From Larix kaempferi (taxonomy: Eukaryota; Streptophyta; Pinopsida; Pinales; Pinaceae): 64,000 nucleotides of DNA. The translations under genes were made by a program, and so were the position numbers. This document shows, piece by piece, positions 10,196 to 21,100 of this stretch. The stretch spans positions 2,480,001-2,544,000 of the forward strand of contig BSBM01000637.1 of assembly GCA_027924585.1 (NCBI GenBank), read 5' to 3'. The stretch's first letter is position 1, and each line of letters opens with the position of its first letter. The notes beneath the pieces were generated by a model. The model worked only from the letters and a program-made list of their open reading frames with translations, searched no databases and was not told the origin of the DNA.

Positions 10196-10620
10196 GCAGT
10201 CGAACAACTACAACAACATCATCATCTGGATCTATCGATCAACAACATCATCTAGATCTCTCGATCAACAACATCATCTAGATCTCTCGATCAACAACAT
10301 CATCATCTAGATCTCCTGATCAACAACATGATTCAAATCTCTCAATCATCTCGATCTTCTCGATCAACAAAATCATCATCTGGATCTTCTCGATCAACAA
10401 TATCATCATTTGGATCCTCGCAATCAACAGCATCATCATCTGGATCCTCTTGATCAACAGTATCATCATCTGGATCCTCTCGATCAACAATATCATCATC
10501 TGGATCCTCTCGATAAACAATATCATCATATGTATCCTCTCGATCAACAACATCATCATTTGGATCTTCTCGATCAACAATATCATCATCTGGATCCTCT
10601 CGATCAATAGCATCATCATA
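10196..10620 (-). repeat. 30-bp minisatellite
   Basis: About 14 units of 30 bp share the core CATCATCTGGATCCTCTCGA followed by TCAACAATAT. It lies in the 3' UTR of copia D. Overlapping open frames on both strands (10320-10680) are repeat artefacts. The adjoining 10019-10195 is 3' UTR without a gene. Confidence 0.88.
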
Positions 10621-10739
10621 GAAGCATACTCTGCAATACACATAATCCAATTACGGGATGATCAATCCCTCTCACTTTAGGACATAGGTCCAAGGATGAT
10701 ATAGTCTTGATCCACTTATAGGATGATTCATTCCTCTCA

Positions 10740-11205
10740 ATTTAAGACACCTCTCATGTCTATGGATGATGAAATCCAGATCTACTTTACAGGATGATCA
10801 GTCCTGATCAATTTAAGACACCTCTCATGTCTATGGACGATGCAGCCCAGATCTACTTATAGGATGATCAATCCTGATCAATTTAAGACACCTCTCATGT
10901 CTATGGACGATGCAGTCCAGATCTACTTACAGGATGATCAATCCGAATCAATTTAAGACACCTCTCATGTCTATGGACGATGCAGTCCAGATCTACTTAT
11001 AGGATGATCAATCCTGATCAATTTAAGACACCTCTCATGCCTATGGACGATGCATTCTAGATCTACTTACAAGACGTTCAATCCTGATCAATTTAGGACA
11101 CCTCTCATGTCTATGAACGATGCAGTCCAGATCTACTTACAGGATGATCAATCTTGATCAATTTAAGACACCTCTCAAGTCTATGGACAATGCAGTCCTA
11201 TCACA
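10740..11205 (-). repeat. 70-bp minisatellite
   Basis: Six to seven units of 70 bp share GACACCTCTCATGTCTATGG, then ACGATGCAGTCCAGATCTAC and GGATGATCAATCCTGATCAA. No gene is seen. Confidence 0.88.
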
Positions 11206-11600
11206 TACATTTTGAACCAACTATTCATGGATGATGCAGTGATATCACATACACTTAGACAAAGTCTAAGGACAACGTTTCAGAGACATATGTCTACGAA
11301 TCAATTCAGGGAACGAAGTCCATGGATGATACAATCACTCTCATCCACTAGGGATCATTTCTCAGAAACATATGTCTATGGATCAATTCAGGTACCGAAG
11401 TACAGGGATGATACAATCCCTCTCATCCACCAGGGACCACTTCTCAAAGACATATATCTACAAATAAATTCAAGGACCGAAGTCTGGGGATGATACAATC
11501 CCCTCATCCACTAGGGACCACTTCTCAGAGACATATGTTTATGGATCAATTCAGGGACTAGAGTCTGGGGATGATACAATCCCCTTGTTAACTTAGACCA
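11206..11600 (-). repeat. 82-bp minisatellite containing the duplication breakpoint
   Basis: Four to five imperfect units contain CTCATCCACTAGGGACCA, CATATGTCTATGGATCAATT and GGGATGATACAATCCC. The left boundary of the 17.8-kb duplication (11369) falls inside this array. Confidence 0.85.
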
Positions 11601-11689
11601 AGTCTCAGGACCACTTATCAACCTTATCGCTGATATCATTGACCTCATCATTGGGATAGGTAACCTCATCATCAACCTCATCGTCAGAA

Positions 11690-12070
11690 CATGTATCCTC
11701 ATCATCGATACAAGTATCCACATCATCAATACAAGTATCCTCATCATCGATACAAGTATGCACATCATCAATACATGTATCCTCATCATCGATACAAGGA
11801 TCCACATCATCAATATAGTATCCTCATCATCGAAAAAGTATCCTCATCATCGATACAAGTATCCACATCATCGATACAGTATCCATCATCATCGATACAA
11901 GTATCCTCATCATCGATACAGTATCCTCATCATCGATACAGTATCCTCATCATCGATACAAGTATCCACATCATTGATACAGTATCCTCATCATCAATAC
12001 AAGTATCCACATCATCGATACAGTATCATCATCATCGATCCAGTACCCTCATCAATACAGTATCCAAATA
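11690..12070 (-). repeat. 20-21-bp minisatellite
   Basis: About 18 units of TCCTCATCATCGATACAAGTA and variants are present. The unit lacks stops in several frames, so long low-complexity ORFs appear on both strands; they are not genes. Confidence 0.88.
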
Positions 12071-12085
12071 TCATCATCGACCATA

Positions 12086-12829
12086 TCACTCCCCCTTTCG
12101 AGAAGGGTCCTTCTGAACTACACCAAACTTGTCTTGAAAATACTCAAACTTTACTCAAGACAGAGATTTGTTCAATACATCAGTAACTTGTTCGTCAGTG
12201 CTCACATACTCGAGCCTTATAGCTCCTTTCTGCACCATATCCCGTATATAGAAATATCGGATCTCTATGTGCTTTGACTTATCATGTAACATTGGATTCT
12301 CAGTTATCTTGATACAACTTTGGTTGTCACACAAGATTACAGTGGAGTCCATCTCCAAGTCAAACAATCCTGATAACAACTTCTGAAGCCATATCGCTTC
12401 ACAACTAGCAGAGTAAGCAGCTATATATTCCACTTCAGCTGTGCTAAACCATGAGATCATGGCATATCCCAGACAATAACATATGCCCGTTGTGGTCTTC
12501 CTGTCTGATACATTTCCTGCCCAATCAACATTTGTGTATCCATACAATCTGAAGTCATCATCTTCAAGATAACGTAGACCAAATTCTATCGTACCCTTTA
12601 GGTACCTCATCACATGCTTTGCAACTATCAGGTGAACACGTCTAGGTTCCACTAGATACTGACTCAAGGTGTTCACAGGAAAGCATATATCTAGCCTAGT
12701 ATTCGTTAGATACGTCAATGACCCATTAATTTGTCTATACAGAGTTACATCCACTAACTCTGATGAGTCATTAGCTAACAGCTTCAAGTTGGAATCTATG
12801 TGAGTGGAAATGACTTTGCATTCCAACAT
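12086..12829 (-). pseudogene. copia D RNase H, copy 1
   Basis: This is a copia RNase H with the preceding RT tail: YLTNTRLDICFPVNTLSQYL, then VAKHVMRYLKGT, YTNVDWAGN, CDNQSCIKITEN and DVLNKSLS. Copy 1 has TGA at 12155-12157 where copy 2 has CGA, and Asn in NVDWAG where copy 2 and other copia RNase H domains have Asp. The usual SRKQSSVALST stretch is shortened to SWFSTAEVEY. RT proper is cut off near 13090. Confidence 0.85.
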
Positions 12830-13223
12830 ATCAAATACTTTCCCTGGTTGAGAAAGATTCCTTATGTGCCTTGCTATACTTCCAGACCTAGGAAGTAATG
12901 CATCAATTTGAGATCTTTCATCTCAAATTGTGTAGCTAGCTTCTTCTTGCTTTCCATGATCTGTTTCTCATTCCCTGTCAAAAAGAGATCATCCACATAT
13001 GGTAATAGTATGATAGGTTCATCTTAAGGTAAAGTTTAGGATCATCTTTACTTTTGGTAAAGCCCAAGCTTGTCAAGAAGCTATCAATTCTCCCTCTGTG
13101 ACTGAACATCATTCACACTCCGCATTGAGTGATCTTCTGCATATCTATCCGTGCCTTCTCTCATCAAATGGGTCTACTTATATGAGCTTCAAGATCATTC
13201 GAACTCTATGGTGAGTTCCTTCT
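12830..13223 (-). pseudogene. copia D RT fragment and unassigned flank
   Basis: The minus strand carries decayed RT words around 12830-13090, where copia F and E have EMKDLWMMHYFLGMEVW and SFLSNLGFTKSKAD. The frame is broken. The remaining 130 bp up to the LTR at 13224 shows nothing recognisable. Confidence 0.6.
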
Positions 13224-13721
13224 TGTTAAGTTTAGCCTAAATTCACAAGTAAGATCACTGAAAGAAACATAGTCACAAGATAGACAAATATTTACCCTAG
13301 GAAACCCTCATTGGGTAGAAAACCTAGCAAAGCTTTCCTCAATATAGATAATCAACCAATACAAGATGTAGTACCCAAACAAGAGCTCCTTCTCCTCCTA
13401 TGCAGACCTATCTCTCTCCTATGCGGCAATCACAAGTGAGTGAATGAATGAGATAAATGAGGCACACCTCCTCTATTTATACTCATGTTCTAATTGAATT
13501 TTCACCCTAATGAGGCCGACCTCTCCTAAGAGAGTCTAATAGCCCCTAAACAACTAAATCATGGACAACCTCACATGGGAGATCTAATAACGCTAGTTAC
13601 CACACTTTCTCAGAGGAATAAACATCTCTGTATATACAATAGAGTCTCTTCGGAGGAATGAAACATCTCCGGAATAATAAAGTAAAAATATAATATTCTT
13701 AGAAACTACAATATTTCAACA
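13224..13721 (-). repeat. middle LTR (3' LTR of copia D'), copy 1
   Basis: It runs on the minus strand from TGTTGAAATATTG (13721) to TTAACA (13224), with a TATAAATAGAGG box near 13475. A polypurine tract, TTAAGGGGGAG, abuts its start at 13722-13732. It differs strongly from the outer LTRs in the last 130 bp, so it is not the partner of 17642-18222. Confidence 0.8.
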
Positions 13722-13929
13722 CTCCCCCTTAACGAGAAGAATATTATAACAACGTCTGCAGAAGCAAGGAGTCATCAACTACATAATACATGATATATCT
13801 ATAAATCATTGGAATCTTTCTTCATACATCATCAGTAACTCAAACAGTTACTGGAACATCTTCAATACTAGAACATCAACATCTTCAGTACTGAGTCTTC
13901 ATCCTTTACGGCACTCGAACAAATACAGT

Positions 13930-14100
13930 AATATCATTATCTGGATCTCTCCATCAATATCCTCATCATTTGGATCATCAGATCATCATCATCATCGAGA
14001 TTTTTCAATCAACAACCTCATCGTCTGGATCTTCAGATCATCATCATCATCATCTAGATCTCTCGATCAACAGACTCATCGTCTGGATCTTCATATCATC
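13930..14100 (-). repeat. short TCATCATC-rich minisatellite, copy 1
   Basis: Imperfect units carry CTGGATCTTCAGATCATCAT and CTCGATCAACA, related to the 30-bp array of copia D. The 13733-13929 stretch is 3' UTR without a gene. Confidence 0.75.
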
Positions 14101-14184
14101 ACCATGATAGTAGCATACCCTGCAACACACATGATCCAATTACAGGATGATCAATCCTTCTCACTTTAGGACATAAGTCCAAGG

Positions 14185-14735
14185 ATGATAAAATCCTAAC
14201 ACGTACATTTTGAACCAAGGGTTCTGGGATGATGCAATCCCCATCACGTACATTTTGAACCAAGGGTTCTCGGATGATGCAATCCCCATCACGTACATTT
14301 TGAACCAAGGGTTCCGGGATGATGCAATCCCCTTCACGTACCATTTGAACCAAGTGTTCAGGGACGATGCAGTCCTATCACATACATTTTGAACCAAACA
14401 TTCAAGGACGATGAATTCCTTTCACGTACATTTTGAACCAAGCGTTTAGGGACGATGCAGTCCTATCATGTACATTTTGAACCAAGCATTTCGGGACGAT
14501 GCAGTCCTATCATGTACATTTTGAACCAAACATTCACGAATGATGCAGTCATATCACGTACATTTTAAACCAAATGTTTAGGGATGATGCATTCCTATCA
14601 TGTACATTATGAACCAAGCGTTCAGGAACGATGCAGTCCTATCACGTACATTTTGAACCAAGCGTTTAGGGACAATGCAGTCCTATCATGTACATTTTGA
14701 ACCAAACGTTCAGGGACAATGCAGTCCTATCATGT
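14185..14735 (-). repeat. 44-bp minisatellite, copy 1
   Basis: About 12 units of 44-45 bp contain TACATTTTGAACCAAGCGTT followed by AGGGACGATGCAGTCCTATC. It occupies the same place in D' as the 70-bp array in D. Confidence 0.88.
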
Positions 14736-14859
14736 CCACTAGGGACCAATTCTCAAAGACATATGTCTATGGATCAATTCAGGAACAGAAGTCTGGGGAT
14801 GATACAATCCCTCTCATCCACTTAGACCAAGTCTTAGGACCACTTATCAACCTTATCAT

Positions 14860-15085
14860 TGATATCATCAACCTCATCGTCGGGATAGTTAACCTCATCA
14901 TTGACCTCACCATCGAAACATGTAACCTCATCATCTATACATGTATCCTCATCATCGATACAAGTATCCACATCATCAATACAAGTATCCTTGTCATTGA
15001 TACAGTATCCTCATTATTGACCTTACGGTCAATATAGGAAATCTCATCATTGATACGGGTATCCACATCGATACCAATATCAAAA
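14860..15085 (-). repeat. 20-21-bp minisatellite of D', copy 1
   Basis: Units of the type CTCATCATCGATACAAGTATC are the same family as 11690-12070 but with fewer copies. Confidence 0.8.
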
Positions 15086-15102
15086 TATCATCATCGACCA
15101 TA

Positions 15103-15726
15103 TCACTCCCCCTTTCGAGGAGGGTCTTTCTGAACTACACCAAGCTTGTCTTGGAAATACTCAAACTTTACTCGAGATAGAGGTTTGGTCAATACATCAG
15201 CAACTTGTTCATCAATGCTCACATACTCGAGCTTGATAGCTCCTTTCTGCACCATATCCTGTATATAGAAATATCGGATCTCTATGTGTTTTGACTTATC
15301 ATGGAACATTGGATTCTCTATCATCTTGATACAACTCTGGTTGTCACAAAGGATGACAGTGGGGTCCATCTCTAAGTCAAACGATCCTACTGACAACTTC
15401 CGAAGCCATATTGCTTCACAACTAGCATAGCAAGAAACTATATATTCCGCTTCAGTTGTGCTGAGAGCCACACTAGACTGCTTCCTGCTAATCCACGAGA
15501 TCATGGCAGATCCCAGACAATAACATCCACCCGATGTACTTTTCTTGTCTGATACACTTCTGGCCCAATCAACATCTATGTAGCGATACAATCTGAGATC
15601 ATGATCTCCAAGATAATATAGACCAAAGTCTATCGTACCCTTCAGGTACCTCATCACATGCTTTGCAGCTATTAACTGAACACGTCTAGGTTCCACTAGA
15701 TACTGACCAATACTTTGGCACAACAC
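15103..15726 (-). CDS. copia D' RNase H, copy 1
   Basis: This 207-residue open frame has RT tail and complete RNase H landmarks: VAKHVMRYLKGT-like, YIDVDWARS, SRKQSSVALSTTEAEYI, CDNQSCIKMIEN, HIEIRYFYIQDM and DVLTKPLSRVKFEYF. It ends KDPPRKGE beside the minisatellite. It is truncated at its N-terminus: the RT palm and everything upstream are replaced by non-coding sequence. It is probably not translated as a separate protein. Confidence 0.85.
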   Translation of the reverse strand: MLCQSIGQYLVEPRRVQLIAAKHVMRYLKGTIDFGLYYLGDHDLRLYRYIDVDWARSVSDKKSTSGGCYCLGSAMISWISRKQSSVALSTTEAEYIVSCYASCEAIWLRKLSVGSFDLEMDPTVILCDNQSCIKMIENPMFHDKSKHIEIRYFYIQDMVQKGAIKLEYVSIDEQVADVLTKPLSRVKFEYFQDKLGVVQKDPPRKGE

Positions 15727-16790
15727 TTTTCCATATCATCCATGCATACAGTGGTTATCTAGATGCCTTCCATCTCTACCAAAACATACTATCAAGAGCG
15801 TGTACAGCTCTCAGCATGTCAACAAAGAGGTTTCATTCTAGATAAACAATAATGGAATGTTTGTCCAACTTACCCATCATATGCATATTAGTAGTATAAT
15901 GTTCAATGCTATATGAATGCTTACACTATGCATGATATATTCTAGGAATACAAATATGCATACAACTATTACGAGCGATATTATTGACTATTTAGAGATT
16001 CAAATAGCAACTCAAATACTTATCTTTTATGTTTTTGTGGTTGCCTCCCACTTGATCTCTATTTTATGATAGCATCATTTTGAACTTCTATCCATTATGT
16101 ACCACTATGCATGCTTAAGTGTGCACTAGTGCCCTCCTCATGATCTCATACATAATCATACATTCATTAGTATAATCTCAATACTATCAAAACATTATGA
16201 TTCTAAATAATCTTAAGTATGCATGGTTATGTCTAAACATACCCAAACAATATCTTCTTTGTTTTCTTCAATGATTTAGAGACTTTGTGCTAGAACCTGC
16301 ATATCTCATAAGTTAAGCATAGTAGAACAAAGTCATACATACCTCATAAGTAGATATTCTATGTGGTAAAAGAATATGGATGAGTCTTTGTCTTCATGTC
16401 ATCATGGTCATAGAGCTTGATTTGTCTTTCTTGATCTACCTGTATCTTGTTAGTAGAAAACATCATCCTCACAGGCGCATTAGTACAATCATAAGTGTCA
16501 TAACCCTAATCAATGAATCTATTCTATCACTCGCATGCATTCATTATCAACCAATCATAATTGTACTAACCTCAATAACATGAAGACAAACATATCATGA
16601 ACATAATCAAGAATCAGATTTCAAAACATACATGTGTTTTCTCAACTCATACCTAACGTGTAGTAAAACCCTAACCATCCAAGGTAGATTAGTTGTAAAA
16701 CATCTTATATAGATTCATGGTGCTAGTATGATAAATATTAGTTCCATTTAAACCTCCTTTATTGCTTCCCTATGAGTCTCCCAACTTTTC
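15727..16790 (-). other. non-coding segment in place of gag-integrase-RT, copy 1
   Basis: About 1 kb lies between leader and RNase H. On the minus strand it matches the segment of copia E around 52740-53950, for example TCATTGATTAGGG, CACTTATGATTGTACTAAT, TCTACTAAC and GAGGTATGTAT. No long open frame exists. Repeated AGGTATGT, TACTAAC and TGCAGGTT words look like splice signals. Confidence 0.7.
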
Positions 16791-17629
16791 TAGGGTTTCT
16801 TCTTACTTGGAAACCCTAATTTTACATCTCCTTCCTCCCACAACATTTTGATGGAGGATCAATATCTATGATGAATGGATTCCAAATCCATTATAAAAGA
16901 TTCCAATGTTGTATCATGTGTCTCCAACATTGTATCATCTCCTTTTAGACCTAAAAACTGAAAAAACCTAAGTGAGAGCTTCTTCCTCCTCTTCTTAGAT
17001 TTCTCTGTTGAGCTAGTTCAAATATGCCATATTGTTTCTGGTGCATATCTGAAATTTTGGATCTGTAGGGTCTGAAACTTCGGCCTATGGTAGCCTGACC
17101 TATCATCTTTACAACCCAATAGGTATGAGCTTTAATGGATTCTTTGAGAGAGATTTATGCCAAGTGTCACGACATGACCTGTTTATGGGATGAAACAACA
17201 TAGCGAACTTGTACGGAGTGCCACATGTCACTGTTTCAACTTTTTCCTTTGAAAATTAGACTTATCAAACTAAAATCCATTCCATCACTGCCACTTTTTA
17301 CAGAATTTCATTTGGATATTCCTAGCCCGAGATATGACCTTTTTCCCTAGGTCACATGTTTAGGACTGCATTCTGGAAGAGGCCAAAACCCTCAATTGTA
17401 CGGATCATAAATCACAAAGTACAAGTAATATGAGGCTAAGCTTCAAACACAAGGTACAGGGAGATGTTATATTCATCTTGTAAAAGTTTCAGATCCTGAA
17501 CCTTCTCCAAAATGAATTTATAGCGAAAGTGCCATGATGACTAGGTTTTCCTATACAAAACCCTAACTTTCAAATTGTCACAAGTGAGACAAGTGTCATA
17601 AGTGCCATGCATTGCCTTCCTTCGGGATA
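16791..17629 (-). other. leader of copia D, copy 1
   Basis: This non-coding leader shares GTTGAAACAGTGACA, CCGTACAAGTTCGCT, CCCATAAACAGGTCATG and ACACTTGGCATAA with the copia E leader (51650-51920). No gene is seen. Confidence 0.75.
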
Positions 17630-17641
17630 GCTTTGATACCA
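17630..17641 (-). other. copia D primer binding site, Met-tRNA type, copy 1
   Basis: TGGTATCAAAGC on the minus strand directly follows the LTR end TTAACA. Confidence 0.85.
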
Positions 17642-18222
17642 TGTTAATATTTAATATGCTAAGATAGATAACATCATTATTACATTCAATTTCTAAACAA
17701 TAGCATATACAGGATCACTGAAATAACAACAAGCACATCATAAACACAAGAGACACAATTTATATTGGGAAACCCTCATGGGGTAGAAAACCCAGCAAAG
17801 CTTCCTCAATATAGATGACTAGAAAATACAAAGATGTAATCCCCAAACATGAGCTCCTTCTCCTCCTTTGCATATATCTCCTTCTCCTATGCGAGTTTCA
17901 CAAGTGAGTGTGTGTGTTAAATGAGGAACACACCTCCTCTATGTATACACTACTTCACTTGTCTTTTAACCTTAGCTAGGTCGGCCCCAACTTAACCACT
18001 CAACATAATGCTGACTGGGCCAACCCCACTAGGGGACTTAAACACCCCATACAACTGACTCTGGGACGACCCCACTAGGGAAGTCTAATAACCCAAGTTA
18101 CCACATTCCGACGGAGGAAAAAACATCTCTTGATATACAATAAGATCTCGATGGAGGAATGAAACATCTCTGGAATAATAAAGTACAAATATAATATTCT
18201 TAGAAGTTACAATATTTCAACA
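17642..18222 (-). repeat. 5' LTR of copia D, copy 1 (581 bp)
   Basis: It runs on the minus strand from TGTTGAAATATTG (18222) to TTAACA (17642). It is close to 9549-10004 over the shared part, so these two are probably the original pair. The usual TATA box position reads TATACATAGAGG here. Confidence 0.88.
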
Positions 18223-18830
18223 TGGAAGAGTTGAATAAAAAGAGAAGATACTAACTGTACACATTAAAACTTTGAATCCATAAAAGCTTCAATATATGGC
18301 AATGATTTTCTTCTTTATGTATTGATCAAACTGTCAAATATTAGAAGCGATACTTCTTACAAAAGAGAGCCGACCTTTTGGCTATTGGCAATGCTACTAT
18401 ATATATCCTTTAGGACATGTACAAAATTTGAGATATTACAAAAATTTGTTACAACCCAACAACTTATGAAATTATGTTCATGATTCTCAACAAAAATCTG
18501 TTACAAAAGAAATATCTTAAAATACTACAGTTGACTAGTATGTTGTTGGGTTTGGGACCCGCTCGCTTGATGCAGAGGGATACCATGTTGAATGGAAGAT
18601 GTTTTAGTTGTGGGTTGTTGGGTCGAAGGCATGGAAGCACCATCAAGGGTGGGCTCAGAGGCCATGTAATGTAGGGGAAGGGGAAGGATGTAGACTCTTA
18701 GATACTTCAGGAGCTTCGGAGCAAACAACTGCAACGGATAATTATAGGAGAGTATCGGAACTGGAGGAAGAGTGTGAAAATTGATCCTCTGGGCAAGTAT
18801 TTATAGGGATAGACATCAGAAAGGAAGAAA
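18223..18830. other. unassigned spacer, copy 1
   Basis: This 600-bp AT-rich stretch has no recognised domain. The short ORFs on both strands (18464-18734) have no family features. It may be the decayed upstream part of the accessory-ORF fragment that follows. Confidence 0.5.
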
Positions 18831-19394
18831 TAAATGCAGAGAATTCCAGAAAGAAAGAAGAAAAAAGTGAGTAAGACTCTGCTTGATGCAAAGTTACAGG
18901 ATGATGAATATGACTGCATCGCAGCCAAAGTCCATGAAAATATTGAAGAGATGCTTGCAGTAAAGAAGAAGAAGCAAGAGAAACTTCAAGCGAGCATGGA
19001 AGAGAACATTGCAACACTGAAAAATATGATGTAGAGAGTAGAGCCAGTACAAAGAGATATAATGAAGGAATCAAACTCTGAAGACAGATCAAAGGATTCA
19101 ACCTAAAGAAAAAGGAAAGCACTTGCACTAACGATGAGAACTCAATTAGTGCGCATAGAGCCAACAAATGTCATATTGCCATCCGATGAAATCATTCAAG
19201 GTGTAAAGCAGCTCGTGCACTTGGATATTAATATGGGAATGTTATCTAGCAAAGGATTGCATGATCTACACCTACAAGTTGTAGAAGAAATCAAAGATAA
19301 GGATATGATAACATACAACCAGCATGTGTAACTGGAAGAGAGATATAATGAATTAAGGAATGAATGTTGATTGAAGACCAATGAGCTAACCGAT
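18831..19394 (+). pseudogene. fragment of a gypsy accessory ORF, copy 1
   Basis: The reading RIPERKKKKVSKTLLDAKLQ, DDEYDCIAAKVHENIEEML and, after stops, VILPSDEIIQGVKQLVHLDI and KGLHDLHLQVVEEIKDKD matches the C-terminal part of the gypsy A accessory ORF (VVLPDEIMLDTKDIKHVELY, GLHYLQLQVFEEM near 28640-28780). It is a diverged copy cut off where the gypsy A LTR begins, so gypsy A probably inserted into another element of this group. It is lysine-rich and probably coiled coil. Confidence 0.7.
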
Positions 19395-21080
19395 TGTTGG
19401 GCTTGGCCCAAGGGGGTCAAATTTTGAACACATTAATTTTTTGGGAACTGCGAAGCTGAGCACAGTATGGATGGAGACATTTTGTGAAAATCAGTTTTTG
19501 GAAGCTGCGAGTAGAAGCGCAACACAGTTTTGGTGTGCTACACCGATTGTGCACAACACACTATCAAAAGAGCTGCGAGGTCGATGCTGTGAAGATTAGA
19601 TCGCCGCAGTGTGCCACGTAAATGGAGATCCAACTAAGCAAAGTGTTGGATGGATGATGAAAGTTATTTTTATTAGGTCACAAAAGACCTATTTTTTGCA
19701 AATATCATCGATAACTACCAAGCAGGGGGTAGGTGCAGATCGAGAGGTAGGTGACTGGTCACACAAACAAAAGAGTACTACTACTTGAACCAGTCATCTA
19801 AGGCTGTGAAAGAAGGAACATCTCGGTGGAAGCAAGCTATTGGCACGCATGACAGGGGACGGAAGCAAGCTATTGGCACGCATGATAGGGGGCGGATAGC
19901 AACGTGTCTACACAAAGGATAGCCACAACTAAAGATCCGCTACCAGACACCTGCAGTCCGGTTTTGGGAAAATCGTGATAGTTTTGTAAACCTAAGGGTT
20001 TCTACCTTCGTAAATGTAAAGACATGACCTATGGGTCTTGATTTATAAATAAGGAAATTTTGTAAGGGAAACGGTTAACTCTTCATTTTGTTGATTATTA
20101 TTAAATATCATTGGATCTGTAAGATTGACGAGTTGTAAAGGATTTGTAGCTGAGTTCCCAGAGACCTAATTTTGAGAGGTAGAAGAGCATCTGCAGCTGA
20201 GTGCGCAGGTGAAGAACTGTTGTACCCTTCCTTAAGATAAATAAACAACAGTTCTTGTGGACATAGCTTCCCATTCGGGGGGGTGAACCACGTTAAACCT
20301 TGTGTTATGTGATTTTTGTCTATGATTGGCATTATTTTTGCTTGAATTACTTATAGTGTATGCATGAAGTTACTGTTATTTGATATATGTTTACTTTTAT
20401 ATGTATTCACCATGGAAGGGATGAAATAAGATGTTAGTAGTTCATGTATGGATGAATGTTAACAGCCAGACACCTATAAGGCCTTGAATGAATGGATCTG
20501 TGAGATAAGCACACAGTTAATTGTTAAGGTTGAATCACTATATCAGAGTGCATAACATCACACATCTCATTCACTTACATAAGTTATGATGTTTATCAGT
20601 CTAAGTAAAATAAAATGAATAAGGATTATTGAATAAGATTGAGCAGAAGTGATTGAGTCTTATAACGGCCGCACGGTCAAGTTAACGCGTTGATCGATCA
20701 GAAGTGCTACGTAGTAAGATGTTGATAACTTATCGCCATAGAGTGGAAGTAATCCCACTGTGAAATCCGTGAATGCGCTGGTTGTGTAAGAATCCTTGCT
20801 TGCCGCAGCACTCGACATGCGGTAGAGGGCCTCGCACAGTTATTAACTGTAGTACGCAATCCATCACCGCGCTCTGCATTAACCAGTTGAAACACTCACA
20901 TCACAAGGTTGTAGAAATCTGCTTCTGCAACCACCCCCGCAACTTCGTTTCGGGTGAGACCTCGGGCTACTTGTAGTCTATTGCTGAAAGGGCTGGTGAA
21001 TAGGGGTTTTGTTGGTATCTTGCACCGCGAAGTACCTGGGTCTACATTGAAAAACCTCTAGATCAGAATGCACACCAACA
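19395..21080 (+). repeat. 5' LTR of gypsy A, copy 1 (1686 bp)
   Basis: It starts TGTTGGGC and ends CCAACA, a 6-bp inverted end pair. A TATAAATAA box lies at 20044-20052. The start is confirmed by the 3' LTR at 47520, and the end by the primer site two bases later. ORFs inside it are shadows. Confidence 0.88.
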
Positions 21081-21082
21081 AA

Positions 21083-21100
21083 TGGTTCCATTGCTGGGCT
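21083..21100 (+). other. gypsy A primer binding site, tRNA-Glu-like, copy 1
   Basis: TGGTTCCATTGCTGGG follows the LTR end after AA. It resembles the complement of the plant tRNA-Glu 3' end (TGGTTCCGTTGCCGGG, from memory) with two C-to-T or G-to-A differences. Confidence 0.7.

Larger units (their letters stand above)
9549..18222 (-). mobile_element. composite copia D/D' with three LTRs
   Basis: A minus-strand structure. The 5' LTR (17642-18222) has a Met-tRNA primer site, a leader and a non-coding segment, then RNase H D' (15103-15726), minisatellites, a polypurine tract and an LTR (13224-13721). Beyond that lie a second RNase H (12086-12829), more minisatellites, a polypurine tract and a final LTR (9549-10004). 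The outer two LTRs resemble each other closely, while the middle one is clearly different, so the middle LTR belongs to a second insertion or recombination. No gag or integrase is present. Confidence 0.75.

Noticed and set aside
10196-12116. Regular short repeats resembling a CRISPR array or long low-complexity genes
   Set aside because: Units are contiguous without unique spacers, and the ORFs occur on both strands because the unit lacks stop codons. These are minisatellites in copia 3' UTRs.
13224-18222. Copia D' as a complete element with LTRs 13224-13721 and 17642-18222
   Set aside because: The two LTRs are too different over their last 130 bp, and the flanks CTTCT and TGGAA do not match as a target duplication.
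18223-18830. Host gene promoter and first exon
   Set aside because: Short ORFs and a TATA-like word exist, but no domain, splice structure or codon pattern supports a host gene.
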